From Candidatus Zixiibacteriota bacterium (GTDB taxonomy: Bacteria; Zixibacteria; MSB-5A5; WJJR01), in contig DASWIS010000031.1 in assembly GCA_036397555.1 (NCBI GenBank), positions 1 to 64,000 on the forward strand: a stretch of 64,000 nucleotides of DNA. Direction: 5' to 3'. How positions within the stretch are numbered: position 1 is the first letter of the stretch; each line of letters starts with the position of its first letter. The translations under genes were made by a program, and so were the position numbers. Shown here one piece after another: positions 56,158-64,000 of this stretch. The notes beneath the pieces were generated by a model. That model was not told the DNA's origin. It saw nothing but the letters and a program-made list of their open reading frames with translations, and did no database searches.

Positions 56158-58371
56158 TCACTCCGACGACGGCGTTTCTCCGGCGGCGGCCTGTTGCGCG
56201 GAATCGAGCTTGTACAACAGATCGGCCGCTCTGGCATCGCCGGGCGAACGGCGAATCAAGTCCTCCAACGTCGTGCGCCCGTCCTCGGCGTTTCCCGTTC
56301 GCAGATAAGCCACGGCAAGATTGTAGCGAATCTCGGTGCGTTCGGGCAGGCGCCGAATCGCTTCGTTCAAGGGCTCGATTGCCTCGGCGGCGTGCCCCCC
56401 CTCGATCAGCACCGCCCCCAGATTCGCCCATGTAGTGGAGTACGCCGGCGCATGACGAATCGAGGCCCGCAGCACGTCGGCCGCTGCGTCCGCGTTGCCG
56501 CCGCGCCCGTAGATCAGGGCCAGCGCGTTGCTTGCCGCCGCAAAGCCGGAGTCGGCGGCAACGGCCTCACGGAATCGGTCAATCGCTTCGCCGACGTCGC
56601 CGTTGTCCAATGCCATCGTGCCGAGATGGAAACTCGCCTCGGCAGAGCCGCTTGATTCTCTGGCGGCGACTCGCCAGGCCGCGCGTGCCTTGACCGTGTC
56701 TCCCATTGCCAGGTAGGCCGAGCCGATAACGGATTTGATGTCGGCATCATCGGGCCGGAACGCCAGATAAGCAAGACCCGTCGCAATCGCGGAATCGGCC
56801 TCGCCGACTCGCACCAGATCGCGCGCCAGCCGCTTGCGGGACTCGATCTGTCCCGGCGATTCGGCAATGGCTCTCTCGTACAGTTCGATCGCCTCGTACC
56901 ACTCGCCGCGCCGATCGTGAATCAATGCCTGTTGATAGTAGTTGAACGCCGGATTCCACATGATACGCTCGACTGTTGGCCTGTTGAGAATGACGATCAG
57001 AGCGATCAACGCCCCCCCAGCCAGCGCCGCTTTTGACCAGTCACGGCGGTACACCAACCGGACACACATCCACAGACCGACGGCGGCGAGGATGACGGCG
57101 ATCATCACGACGGGAAGGCGGTACCGCGCCAGCGCCAGAAACGGGATGACTGTCAGCAGGTAGAGCGCCGCAAAGGCAATCAGCGGCCGCCCGCGTGAGC
57201 GATTACGCCAAGCGACCGGTATGGCCACGACCGCCAACGGCAGGATCAGGCCAAACGGGAGATAGATGACCCCTTTGCGAATCAGCAGCGATAACACGGA
57301 CGAGTACTTCGAGAACTCGTAAATATCGGTTTGGTCCCCCGCCTCAAATCCGTTGAACAAATAGTAGCACCTGGTCAGCAGTCGTCCGAGCGCAGCGGCG
57401 GGGTTGTCGGCGATAGCCGTGATCGCCTTCCCAGTCCAGAACGAAGAAATCTCCGATGGGGACAACCTCCGGTTGGCAATCGACGATGCCAGCGAATCGG
57501 TCACGCGGACGAATTCATTCCAACCGACCGATTCATCCAGGTGCAATTCCGGCATTTGCAGCGTGAGACCGTCGGCGTTTGCGGTGTTCGCCGCATATAA
57601 ATTGACCCCGCTTTGGTAGGATATGAGGACAAAGTCGCCGCCGATCACGGCATTGCGGACGGTGACCGGGATGATCGGCAGCAGCAGTCCGATGGTGACC
57701 GCGATCGCCCGGCTCCAACGTGAGTCCGTTGCTGCGAAATGAGACAACGGCCGGGCCGCCAACCACCAAAAGAGCGGAACCGCCAGCAGGATATTTGGTC
57801 GGGCTATCGCGGAGAGACCGAGCAGCAGCCCTGCGGCGAGCCATACCCAGCGTCGGTGATCCTGCCCCGATGCCCGGATTGCCAGTAGCAATGCACCAAG
57901 CGTCAACGGCATCGCGACGACCGAAATCAACAACTCGGATTCGAAATAAATGGCCGGCCCGTAACAAGCCCAGATCAAGCCCGCTGTAATCCCGACTCGG
58001 CGACCGAAAACATGGCTTCCCAAGGCGCCGATCAGCCCCGTCGTGATTGCGCCGAGGGCCGCCTGCGCGATTCGTATACCCCAGAGCCCGTCGCCAAACA
58101 GCTTGATCCAGATTCCCAGCAGATAGGGGTACAGCGGCGCGCGGAAGAAAACTCCTTCGCCCAGCCAATTCCCGTCGGCCAGGTCCTTGGCCCACTGGTA
58201 ATGCCATTCGGAGTCGACGGCAGGGTAGTGGAAGCCCGGATTGTTCTGTCCGAGTTGCCACACGACAATCAGGCGGACGGTCAGGGCAATCCCGGCCAGG
58301 ATTGCGAACCACCGCCATCCCAGGGGCTCAACAGTCGAGGGAACTGGTTGGCGATCCGGCGGCTTGGTCAT
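56158..58371 (-). CDS. Membrane glycosyltransferase-like protein with C-terminal TPR repeats
   Basis: A 737-residue protein with the same plan as the gene at 38316-40523. About ten membrane segments (residues 20-470) of GT39/PMT type carry the acidic loop YPAVDSEWHYQWAKDLADG. Then follow at least four TPR units (ALIHDRRGEWYEAIELYERA, TWANLGAVLIEGGHAAEAI, IRYNLAVAYLRTGNAEDG). It likely adds a sugar from a polyprenol donor or processes a protein-linked glycan. The ATG at 58371 is about 50 bases downstream of a TATAAT box on the same strand; an in-frame extension upstream to 58497 is less likely. Confidence 0.8.
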   Translation of the reverse strand: MTKPPDRQPVPSTVEPLGWRWFAILAGIALTVRLIVVWQLGQNNPGFHYPAVDSEWHYQWAKDLADGNWLGEGVFFRAPLYPYLLGIWIKLFGDGLWGIRIAQAALGAITTGLIGALGSHVFGRRVGITAGLIWACYGPAIYFESELLISVVAMPLTLGALLLAIRASGQDHRRWVWLAAGLLLGLSAIARPNILLAVPLFWWLAARPLSHFAATDSRWSRAIAVTIGLLLPIIPVTVRNAVIGGDFVLISYQSGVNLYAANTANADGLTLQMPELHLDESVGWNEFVRVTDSLASSIANRRLSPSEISSFWTGKAITAIADNPAAALGRLLTRCYYLFNGFEAGDQTDIYEFSKYSSVLSLLIRKGVIYLPFGLILPLAVVAIPVAWRNRSRGRPLIAFAALYLLTVIPFLALARYRLPVVMIAVILAAVGLWMCVRLVYRRDWSKAALAGGALIALIVILNRPTVERIMWNPAFNYYQQALIHDRRGEWYEAIELYERAIAESPGQIESRKRLARDLVRVGEADSAIATGLAYLAFRPDDADIKSVIGSAYLAMGDTVKARAAWRVAARESSGSAEASFHLGTMALDNGDVGEAIDRFREAVAADSGFAAASNALALIYGRGGNADAAADVLRASIRHAPAYSTTWANLGAVLIEGGHAAEAIEPLNEAIRRLPERTEIRYNLAVAYLRTGNAEDGRTTLEDLIRRSPGDARAADLLYKLDSAQQAAAGETPSSE

Positions 58372-58418
58372 GCGGCTGCGATACTCATGGAACGGTACGT
58401 GTTTGGCTCCCGTGCGGC

Positions 58419-58431
58419 GCGTATTATACGC
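58419..58431. promoter_or_regulatory. Palindromic site holding a -10 box, divergent promoter region
   Basis: GCGTATTATACGC is a perfect 6+1+6 palindrome. On the minus strand it contains TATAAT (plus coordinates 58423-58428), about 50 bases before the start at 58371. The symmetry suggests that a dimeric regulator could also cover the promoter. It lies between the divergent GT-TPR and EcfT genes. Confidence 0.5.
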
Positions 58432-58475
58432 ACACGATGCCGCAGGCGAAACATCATCACGATGAAACCCGTGGA

Positions 58476-59267
58476 ATGACCGTTTACGCGGGCTCACGCG
58501 CTGACGCGAACTTCGACCCGCGCGTGTTCATACTGGCCGGCATCTCAATTTCAGTCTGGATCGGAACCGCGCAAAGTCTGAGGGGCGCCTGCCTCTGGTT
58601 TACGGCGGCGCTCATCGGCGCTGTCGCTGCGCGCAACAGGATCAGTCAGAGCATTCTGTCTTTTCGCCGTGTCCTGTTCGGAGGTGCAGTGATTGCGCTG
58701 ATCTCGATGGCATTCTACCAACTCGCATCCGGAGACGATGGGACGGTCCTGTTCCGCTTGGGCCCGGTTGTCATCTCAACGTCCAGTCTGACGCTCGCTG
58801 GACGTATGGCCCTGCGCCTGCTTGCGTTCATCCTGGCAGCCGCGACCCTGATCGCCTTGCAATCCCCCGAACAACTCGCCGCCGGGATGGCGCGGCTGTT
58901 GAAACCGCTGCGACCATTCAGGATCCCGGTCGAAAGCGTTTACTACCTTGTCTACTTTGCATTTCGGATGGCCCCCATGCTGGCGTCGGAGACCCAAACA
59001 ATTCGTCTCGCCCAACGATCGCGCTGCGGAGGCGAGCCGTCATCGCTTTTGGGACGTATCCGTGAATCCGGATCGATCGTCCTGCCGGTCTTCGCTGCCG
59101 GCCTGCGCCGCGCCGACCGGTTGTCATGGGCGTTGGCTGCGAGGGGATTTGACGTCCGCCATCTTCCCGCGGCTGTCAGCCGTCTTCGATTCCGCACAAC
59201 CGACTATCTGACGACATTGCTGGTTCTTGCGGGTTGGGCGGTCTGGCTGATCCCTCGTTTTCGCTGA
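58476..59267 (+). CDS. Energy-coupling factor transporter transmembrane protein EcfT
   Basis: A 263-residue protein with about five or six membrane segments and the EcfT cytoplasmic coupling motif, with AARGFDVR (Ala-Arg-Gly) near residue 220. YYLVYFAFRMAPMLASETQT is also typical. It couples the ATPases to a substrate-binding S protein. The ATPase fusion is at 32512-33930. ATG 58476 is used; ATG 58437 is in frame. It lies 14 bp upstream of truA. Confidence 0.86.
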   Translation: MTVYAGSRADANFDPRVFILAGISISVWIGTAQSLRGACLWFTAALIGAVAARNRISQSILSFRRVLFGGAVIALISMAFYQLASGDDGTVLFRLGPVVISTSSLTLAGRMALRLLAFILAAATLIALQSPEQLAAGMARLLKPLRPFRIPVESVYYLVYFAFRMAPMLASETQTIRLAQRSRCGGEPSSLLGRIRESGSIVLPVFAAGLRRADRLSWALAARGFDVRHLPAAVSRLRFRTTDYLTTLLVLAGWAVWLIPRFR

Positions 59268-59281
59268 CCCACCAACAATCA

Positions 59282-60049
59282 ATGCCCCGCTACCGAATCG
59301 ATTGCGCCTACCACGGCGCCGCATTTTCCGGGTGGCAGCGTCAACCCGGACAGCGCACCGTGCAGAGTGTGCTGGAACTGTGGCTGGGTCGAATTCTTGG
59401 TCAGCCGGGAGGGATCGATGTCACGGGGGCGGGGCGTACCGATGCCGGTGTCCACGCTGAGCTGATGGTCGCGCACTTCGATGTCGACCAGCCGATCGAT
59501 GCCGTGGCCGTTTGCCATCGATTGCGCGCCGCTCTTCCCGACGACATTGTTGTCAAAGCGATCCGGCCGGTCGATAGCGACTTTCACGCCCGATACCGAG
59601 CCATCGGTCGGACGTATGAGTATCGAGTGCAGTTCACGGCCAGCCCATTCGGGCGCGACCGCTGGTGGTTTGTGCCGGAGACCATCGACGTCACCGTCCT
59701 TGAAGCGTGTGCCGAGTCGGTAATGGGACGACATGACTTCCGGGGATTCTGCCTTGCCGAATCGCAAAGGTCCGACAATCACTGCACGGTCTGTGAGTCG
59801 CATTGGAGTCAGGATGGGACCCGCCTGATCTACCGCATCAGCGCCGATCGCTTCCTCCATGAGATGGTCAGACTTATTGTCGGGACGATGGTCGATGCCG
59901 CCCGGGGACGCTTTGACGCCGAACGAGTCGCCGAGATCATCTCATCGGCCGATGTCCGGTTGTGCGGCACGGCCGCCCCGCCACACGGGTTGACACTCGT
60001 ATCGGTATCCTATCCCGGAGACGCCGACAGTGCCGGTGAAACCGGTTGA
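59282..60049 (+). CDS. truA: tRNA pseudouridine(38-40) synthase
   Basis: A 255-residue TruA. It starts MPRYRIDCAYHGAAFSGWQRQ and carries the catalytic Asp54 in GAGRTDAGVHA. YRAIGRTYEYRV and DRFLHEMVRLIVGTMVDAARG are also conserved. It converts uridines in the anticodon stem to pseudouridine. In many bacteria truA follows ecfT, as it does here. Confidence 0.94.
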   Translation: MPRYRIDCAYHGAAFSGWQRQPGQRTVQSVLELWLGRILGQPGGIDVTGAGRTDAGVHAELMVAHFDVDQPIDAVAVCHRLRAALPDDIVVKAIRPVDSDFHARYRAIGRTYEYRVQFTASPFGRDRWWFVPETIDVTVLEACAESVMGRHDFRGFCLAESQRSDNHCTVCESHWSQDGTRLIYRISADRFLHEMVRLIVGTMVDAARGRFDAERVAEIISSADVRLCGTAAPPHGLTLVSVSYPGDADSAGETG

Positions 60050-60115
60050 AACTCAAGGCGCTCCAGCGTTACTTGAGTCGACCGACCCGTTGAATCGGGC
60101 AGAGAGGACCACACC

Positions 60116-60790
60116 GTGAAGATCTTTTTGGATACCGCGAACATAGACGAGATACGCGAGGCGGCCGACTGGGGCATTCTCGACGGCGTCACCACGAATC
60201 CCACTCTGGTGTCGCGCGAAGGGCGCGATTTCGAGCAGGTGCTGAGCGAAATCGTCGCAATCGTTCAGGGGCCGGTCTCCGCCGAAGTGGTGGCCGAAGA
60301 CGCCGACGAGATGGTCCGGCAGGGCGAGCACCTGGCGTCGCTGAATCCGCACATCGTGGTGAAGATTCCAATGCTCCCCGAAGGACTGAAAGCGCTGCGA
60401 CGACTCAGTGAGAAGGAAATCGCCACCAATTGCACGCTAATCTTCAACGCTACGCAAGGGCTGCTGGCGGCCAAGGCGGGTGCGACGTATGTCTCGCCGT
60501 TTTTGGGCCGGCTGGATGACATCGGTCAGGACGGCATGGAGTTGATCGGCCAGTTGGTGACGATCTTCGACAACTACGCGCTCAACACCGAGGTGCTGGC
60601 AGCTTCAATCCGACATCCGTTGCATGTCGTGCAGGCGGCGCTGCGCGGCGCCGATGTCTGCACCATGCCGCACAAGGTCCTCCGTCAGATTGTCAAACAC
60701 CCGCTGACCGATATCGGCATCGAGCAGTTCACCAGCGACTGGCAGAAACTGGCCGCGGCGGGGCAAAAGCTGGCCATCGGCGCGACCTAA
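60116..60790 (+). CDS. fsa: FSA-type transaldolase/fructose-6-phosphate aldolase
   Basis: A 224-residue small transaldolase (MipB/TalC family). [20 protein letters not shown] is the typical start. The Schiff-base lysine is in [10 protein letters not shown] (Lys83), and TTNPTL and [11 protein letters not shown] are conserved. Members act as transaldolase or as fructose-6-phosphate aldolase; sequence alone does not settle which. Confidence 0.92.
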   Translation: MKIFLDTANIDEIREAADWGILDGVTTNPTLVSREGRDFEQVLSEIVAIVQGPVSAEVVAEDADEMVRQGEHLASLNPHIVVKIPMLPEGLKALRRLSEKEIATNCTLIFNATQGLLAAKAGATYVSPFLGRLDDIGQDGMELIGQLVTIFDNYALNTEVLAASIRHPLHVVQAALRGADVCTMPHKVLRQIVKHPLTDIGIEQFTSDWQKLAAAGQKLAIGAT

Positions 60791-60828
60791 ACGAACAAAC
60801 GTGCCGGCGTTATGAGCTGTTTGCCCAG

Positions 60829-62124
60829 ATGATCCCACGATACACTCGCCCCGCCATGGCTGCCCTGTGGTCGGAGGCGAACAAATTCTCCGTCTGGCTT
60901 GACATCGAATTGCTGGCGGCCGAGAAAATGGCCCAGATGGGAATCATCCCCAAGGGGGCACCGGCGAGGATGCGCCAGCGCGCCCGCTTCAATGTCCGCC
61001 ATATCGAAAAGCTGGAAGAGACCACGCGCCACGATGTGATTGCTTTCCTCAAGGACGTCGGCCGGCATCTGGGCGCAGACGAGCGATTTTTGCATTACGG
61101 TCTGACGTCGTCCGACGTCGTCGACACCGCACAATCGGTCCGAATGGTCCGCGCAGGGGAGATCCTGTTGGATTCTCTCCAGGCGCCCATTCGTCGGACC
61201 GCATCGCTGGCACGCAAGAATATCGATGCGCCGGTGGCGGGACGCACGCACGGGGTCTTTGCCGAGCCGACGTCGCTCGGACTGAAGTTCGCCCTGTGGC
61301 ATGCGGATTTGAAGCGTGGCCGCCGACGGCTCAAGTCCGCCATCCACTCGATGGCCGTCGGCAAACTTTCGGGCTCGGTTGGTAACTTTGCGCACTTGGA
61401 CCCGCGCGTCGAGGCCCATGTCTGCCGCAAGCTGAAGCTCCGGCCGGCGCCCATCTCAACGCAGGTTCTGCAAAGGGATCGTCACGCCGAATACGTCTTT
61501 GCCGTCGCGGTGCTCGGTGCGACCTGTGAGAAAATCGCCCAGGAGATTCGTCTCCTGCATCGGACCGAAGTCGGCGAAGTCAGCGAGGGATTCGCGACGG
61601 GACAGCGTGGATCATCGTCGATGCCGCATAAGAAAAACCCCATTCACTGCGAACGCATCTGCGGCCTGGCGCGTGTCCTGCGCGGACATGTGCAGACCGC
61701 CCTGGAGAATGTTGCCTTGTGGCACGAACGCGACATCACCCACTCCTCAGCCGAACGCGTCATCATCGCCGATGCGACCATCCTGCTGGATTACATGCTT
61801 TCGCTGCTGGACACGATATTGGCCGGATTGAGGATCGATCGATCGCGCGCACGGGACAACATCCGCCGATTGGGCGGAGAGATGTTTTCCCAGCGGCTGC
61901 TGCTGAAGCTCTCCGAACAGATGGGCTCGCGCGATCGCGCCTATGCGCTGGTCCAGAGACTGGCGCTGGCGAGGGACTCAGAGCAGGGATTCGAAGATCG
62001 AGTCCGGAAGAATGCGCCGATCCGCCGATACCTGAACCGTGATGATTTGGATACCGTGTTCGACTTTCGCCCCTACCTGCGACGTGCCCGCGCAATCCTC
62101 AAGCGCGCGCTGGCGGCGCCGTGA
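60829..62124 (+). CDS. purB: Adenylosuccinate lyase
   Basis: A 431-residue member of the fumarase/aspartase superfamily. The signature GSSSMPHKKNP, THGVFAEPTSLG and the N-terminal RYTRPAMAALWSEANKF match PurB. It acts twice in purine synthesis (SAICAR and adenylosuccinate). It lies 38 bp after the aldolase. Other purine genes (purS, purQ) follow within 2 kb. Confidence 0.95.
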   Translation: MIPRYTRPAMAALWSEANKFSVWLDIELLAAEKMAQMGIIPKGAPARMRQRARFNVRHIEKLEETTRHDVIAFLKDVGRHLGADERFLHYGLTSSDVVDTAQSVRMVRAGEILLDSLQAPIRRTASLARKNIDAPVAGRTHGVFAEPTSLGLKFALWHADLKRGRRRLKSAIHSMAVGKLSGSVGNFAHLDPRVEAHVCRKLKLRPAPISTQVLQRDRHAEYVFAVAVLGATCEKIAQEIRLLHRTEVGEVSEGFATGQRGSSSMPHKKNPIHCERICGLARVLRGHVQTALENVALWHERDITHSSAERVIIADATILLDYMLSLLDTILAGLRIDRSRARDNIRRLGGEMFSQRLLLKLSEQMGSRDRAYALVQRLALARDSEQGFEDRVRKNAPIRRYLNRDDLDTVFDFRPYLRRARAILKRALAAP

Positions 62125-62160
62125 TACTCAGGTCGGCACGCGCATTCCGGATGGAAATCC

Positions 62161-62811
62161 ATGGCACGTGACGGTTGGTGGTTTGTCGGGCCGTCTGCGG
62201 CCGTCGTCCTCGCCGGGATGTCAATCGGCTTTGCCGGGGGCTCGTGGGGATGGGCGGTTTTCGCCCTGGGCACTTTGGCCGCCGTCTCATTCGGTTTTTT
62301 CTTTCGCGACCCGGAGAGAACTATCCCCGCCGATCGCGATGTGATCCTCGCGACCGCCGACGGGCGAATCGTCACGGTCGAACAAACGGACAATGGCGGG
62401 TATCGTATTGATACGTTCCTGTCGGTGATGGATGTCCATGTCAATCGCGCACCGGTCGGCGGCATCGTGACCCAAAGCATTCATCGTCAGGGCCGTTTTC
62501 GTGCCGCGTTCCATCAAGATGCCGGCGCCGACAACGAGCGGCATGACTTGACCATCGAAAGCGAGTATGGCACAGTGCGTTCGGCGCAAATCGCAGGGGT
62601 GCTGGCCCGAAGGATCGTTTGTCGCCTGCGGAGGAACGAACGAGTCGTGGCCGGACAACGCATCGGGATCATCAAGTTCGGATCCCGCGCACAGGTGTTG
62701 ACACCGCCGGGTTTTGAGACGACCGTGAGTCTGGGCGACAAGGTGCGCGCCGGGGAAACGATCCTCGCGCGATGCATGGGCCATCCGCGTGCCGCGGAGG
62801 TGAACTCGTGA
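62161..62811 (+). CDS. psd: Phosphatidylserine decarboxylase (PSD-A type)
   Basis: A 216-residue short-form Psd. A hydrophobic N-terminus (about residues 5-45) is followed by the core with VDGRIVTVE-like ATADGRIVTV, FLSVMDVHVNRAPVGG and the C-terminal cleavage segment IIKFGSRAQVL. Autocleavage before the Ser gives the pyruvoyl group. It makes phosphatidylethanolamine from the product of the next gene, whose start overlaps its stop. Confidence 0.93.
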   Translation: MARDGWWFVGPSAAVVLAGMSIGFAGGSWGWAVFALGTLAAVSFGFFFRDPERTIPADRDVILATADGRIVTVEQTDNGGYRIDTFLSVMDVHVNRAPVGGIVTQSIHRQGRFRAAFHQDAGADNERHDLTIESEYGTVRSAQIAGVLARRIVCRLRRNERVVAGQRIGIIKFGSRAQVLTPPGFETTVSLGDKVRAGETILARCMGHPRAAEVNS

Positions 62812-63578
62812 GAAACATACGCGGTATTTTCCCCGGCATGTTCACCGTCGGCAATCTGTTTTGCGGGTTCTTGTCGATTTTGGCTTCAATGGACGGTGAG
62901 GCGCTGCCCGCCTGCCGGTTTATCCTCCTGGGTTTCTTTCTTGACGGCCTCGATGGCATTGTGGCGCGGGTCTCGCGCGGCGCGACTCGTTTCGGAGTTG
63001 AACTCGATTCGCTTGCCGATATCGTCACATTCGGACTGGCGCCCGCGATTCTCGTTTACTCGTTCCAATTGAAGGCGTTGGGACGCTGGGGCTGGGTGCT
63101 CGGGTTTGTTTTCGTGATGTGCGGGGCGTTTCGCCTGGCGCGTTACAACCTGGGGGCCAGCTCGCAGGCCCGTCGCAATGGATTTGAAGGCCTGCCGATC
63201 CCTGCCGCGGCCAGTCTGTTGGTTTCCTATGTCATGTTCAGCTACGACATCTGGGGCGACCTGCACTTCGTGAAATTTCAGATTATCATGATCATCGTGA
63301 CATCGGGCCTGATGGTCTCCAGCATCATGTACGAAGATCGTCCGACGAGTCTGCGGACAGCGAAAGACCGTCTGAAGTTCCTGTTTCTGTTCGTGGCGGC
63401 CATCGCGGCGATGATCGATCTGCACCGCACATTTTTCCCGGCGGTCCTGCTCTATGTCGTGGCGGGCGTCGCCCGTGAGATTTATGAACTCATCCTCGCC
63501 GGGACGGGTCGGTCCGACCGCGAACTCTCCAACGTATTCATTGGACGTGGCAAAAAGGAGAAGACCCCATTCGAGTGA
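62808..63578 (+). CDS. pssA: CDP-diacylglycerol-serine O-phosphatidyltransferase
   Basis: A 256-residue CDP-alcohol phosphatidyltransferase with about six to eight membrane segments. The signature is DGLDGIVARVSRGATRFGVELDSLAD (D-G-x2-A-R type). MFTVGNLFCGFLSILA and AFRLARYNLG are typical of type II PssA. It makes phosphatidylserine. GTG 62808, with GGAGGTGA upstream, overlaps the psd stop by four bases, which ties the two steps together. Confidence 0.93.
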   Translation: MRNIRGIFPGMFTVGNLFCGFLSILASMDGEALPACRFILLGFFLDGLDGIVARVSRGATRFGVELDSLADIVTFGLAPAILVYSFQLKALGRWGWVLGFVFVMCGAFRLARYNLGASSQARRNGFEGLPIPAAASLLVSYVMFSYDIWGDLHFVKFQIIMIIVTSGLMVSSIMYEDRPTSLRTAKDRLKFLFLFVAAIAAMIDLHRTFFPAVLLYVVAGVAREIYELILAGTGRSDRELSNVFIGRGKKEKTPFE

Positions 63579-63640
63579 CGACGTCAGCCGCCGAAAAGCA
63601 GTTGGGAATTCATGTACCGGACGATATGATGAGGAGTCAG

Positions 63641-63889
63641 ATGGTCATCGACGCGACCGTCACGGTTAGACTTAAAGACGGAGTCCTGGATCCTCAGGGG
63701 CGGACCATCCTGCGTTCCCTGGGGCAGGTGGGATTCCCCGAGGTGTCGCATGTGCGAACCGGACGAACGTTCGACATCCGGTTGAACGCGAAAGACCGCC
63801 GGGATGCCGAGGCGCGACTGCGCGCCATGTCGGAGAAGCTCCTGGCCAATCCGGTGATTGAAGCGTTCGAGGTGACGGTGCACGCATGA
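63641..63889 (+). CDS. purS: Phosphoribosylformylglycinamidine synthase subunit PurS
   Basis: An 82-residue PurS. VTVRLKDGVLDPQGRTILRS and VSHVRTGRTFDIRL match the family. The ATG at 63641 is chosen because GAGGAG lies four bases upstream and the length fits; a GTG at 63575 would add 22 residues. It bridges PurQ and PurL in FGAM synthase. The stop overlaps purQ. Confidence 0.92.
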   Translation: MVIDATVTVRLKDGVLDPQGRTILRSLGQVGFPEVSHVRTGRTFDIRLNAKDRRDAEARLRAMSEKLLANPVIEAFEVTVHA

Positions 63890-64000
63890 GATTCGGTGTC
63901 GTCACATTCCCCGGCTCCAATTGCGACTACGATGCGTACGCCGCTCTCCGGCACGTCATCGGCGCGCCTGTCGAATTCCTGTGGCACGCCGACACCGATT
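63886..64000 (+). CDS. purQ: Phosphoribosylformylglycinamidine synthase subunit PurQ (5' part)
   Basis: The first 38 codons are present: MRFGVVTFPGSNCDYDAYAA then LRHVIGAPVEFLWHADTD, the glutaminase N-terminus of PurQ. It starts inside the purS stop (ATGA) and continues past the window edge. It supplies ammonia from glutamine for FGAM synthesis. Confidence 0.92.
   Translation, partial: MRFGVVTFPGSNCDYDAYAALRHVIGAPVEFLWHADTD

Overview
This is a chromosomal window from a GC-rich (about 60% by eye) Gram-negative bacterium. A diderm envelope is implied by the two genes for ADP-heptose synthesis, a heptosyltransferase, an LpxL-type acyltransferase, an AsmA-like protein and several lipid-linked sugar glycosyltransferases. 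Secreted proteins with a type IX-like/FlgD-like C-terminal sorting domain, dockerin-like repeats, DUF4097, tandem EutN proteins and PSD-A type phosphatidylserine decarboxylase fit the FCB superphylum, perhaps a Zixibacteria-like candidate lineage. That placement is an inference from gene content; no rRNA is present. Coding density is high, and no tRNA, rRNA, CRISPR array, prophage or full-length transposase was recognised.

Layout. 1-3.2 kb: ECF sigma factor operon on the minus strand (sigma, DUF4097, bactofilin-like membrane protein), with a dispersed repeat at its end. 3.3-4.9 kb: three tandem EutN/CcmL shell-vertex genes, then a mostly non-coding stretch with a 47-residue ORF. 4.9-9.3 kb: M23 peptidase, a second ECF sigma/anti-sigma pair, the second repeat copy, a catalytically dead DegP-like lipoprotein, and a UPF0173 hydrolase. 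9.3-18.7 kb: AsmA, an M-like metallopeptidase, LPS acyltransferase and heptosyltransferase, a secreted four-repeat protein of unknown family, DUF3467, and heptose kinase plus adenylyltransferase. 18.7-28.1 kb: Xaa-Pro peptidase, accB, pilT, two large secreted proteins on the minus strand, a tiny zinc-ribbon protein, accC. 28.2-33.9 kb: glycine cleavage genes gcvH-gcvPA-(thioredoxin-like)-gcvPB and a duplicated ECF-transporter ATPase.

34-46.8 kb: pyrR-pyrB-pyrC behind a leader that looks like a PyrR-binding hairpin, running by overlaps into a DegT aminotransferase and a run of glycan genes (membrane glycosyltransferase-TPR fusion, GT2, GT4, polyprenol-phosphate mannosyltransferase, GT2, WecA/MraY-like), then accA. 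47-54.1 kb: PtsN-like protein and the cell-shape set mreC-mreD-mrdA-rodA, interrupted by an oppositely oriented Tyr/Trp/Gly- and Thr/Arg-rich secreted protein, then comF. 54.2-64 kb: Xer recombinase, GGDEF protein, a second glycosyltransferase-TPR fusion, EcfT, truA, FSA-type aldolase, purB, psd, pssA, purS and the start of purQ.

Functionally the window is mostly envelope construction (LPS core, glycan assembly, peptidoglycan elongation, phospholipid heads, first step of fatty acid synthesis) with pyrimidine and purine synthesis and glycine cleavage. The points most worth a second look are the MITE-like repeat with an apparent target duplication at a start codon, the pseudo-protease next to a sigma/anti-sigma pair, the EutN trio without hexamer genes, the four-repeat secreted protein, the 13-nt homopolymer in the leader of a secreted sialidase-like protein, and the low-complexity protein inside the cell-shape operon.
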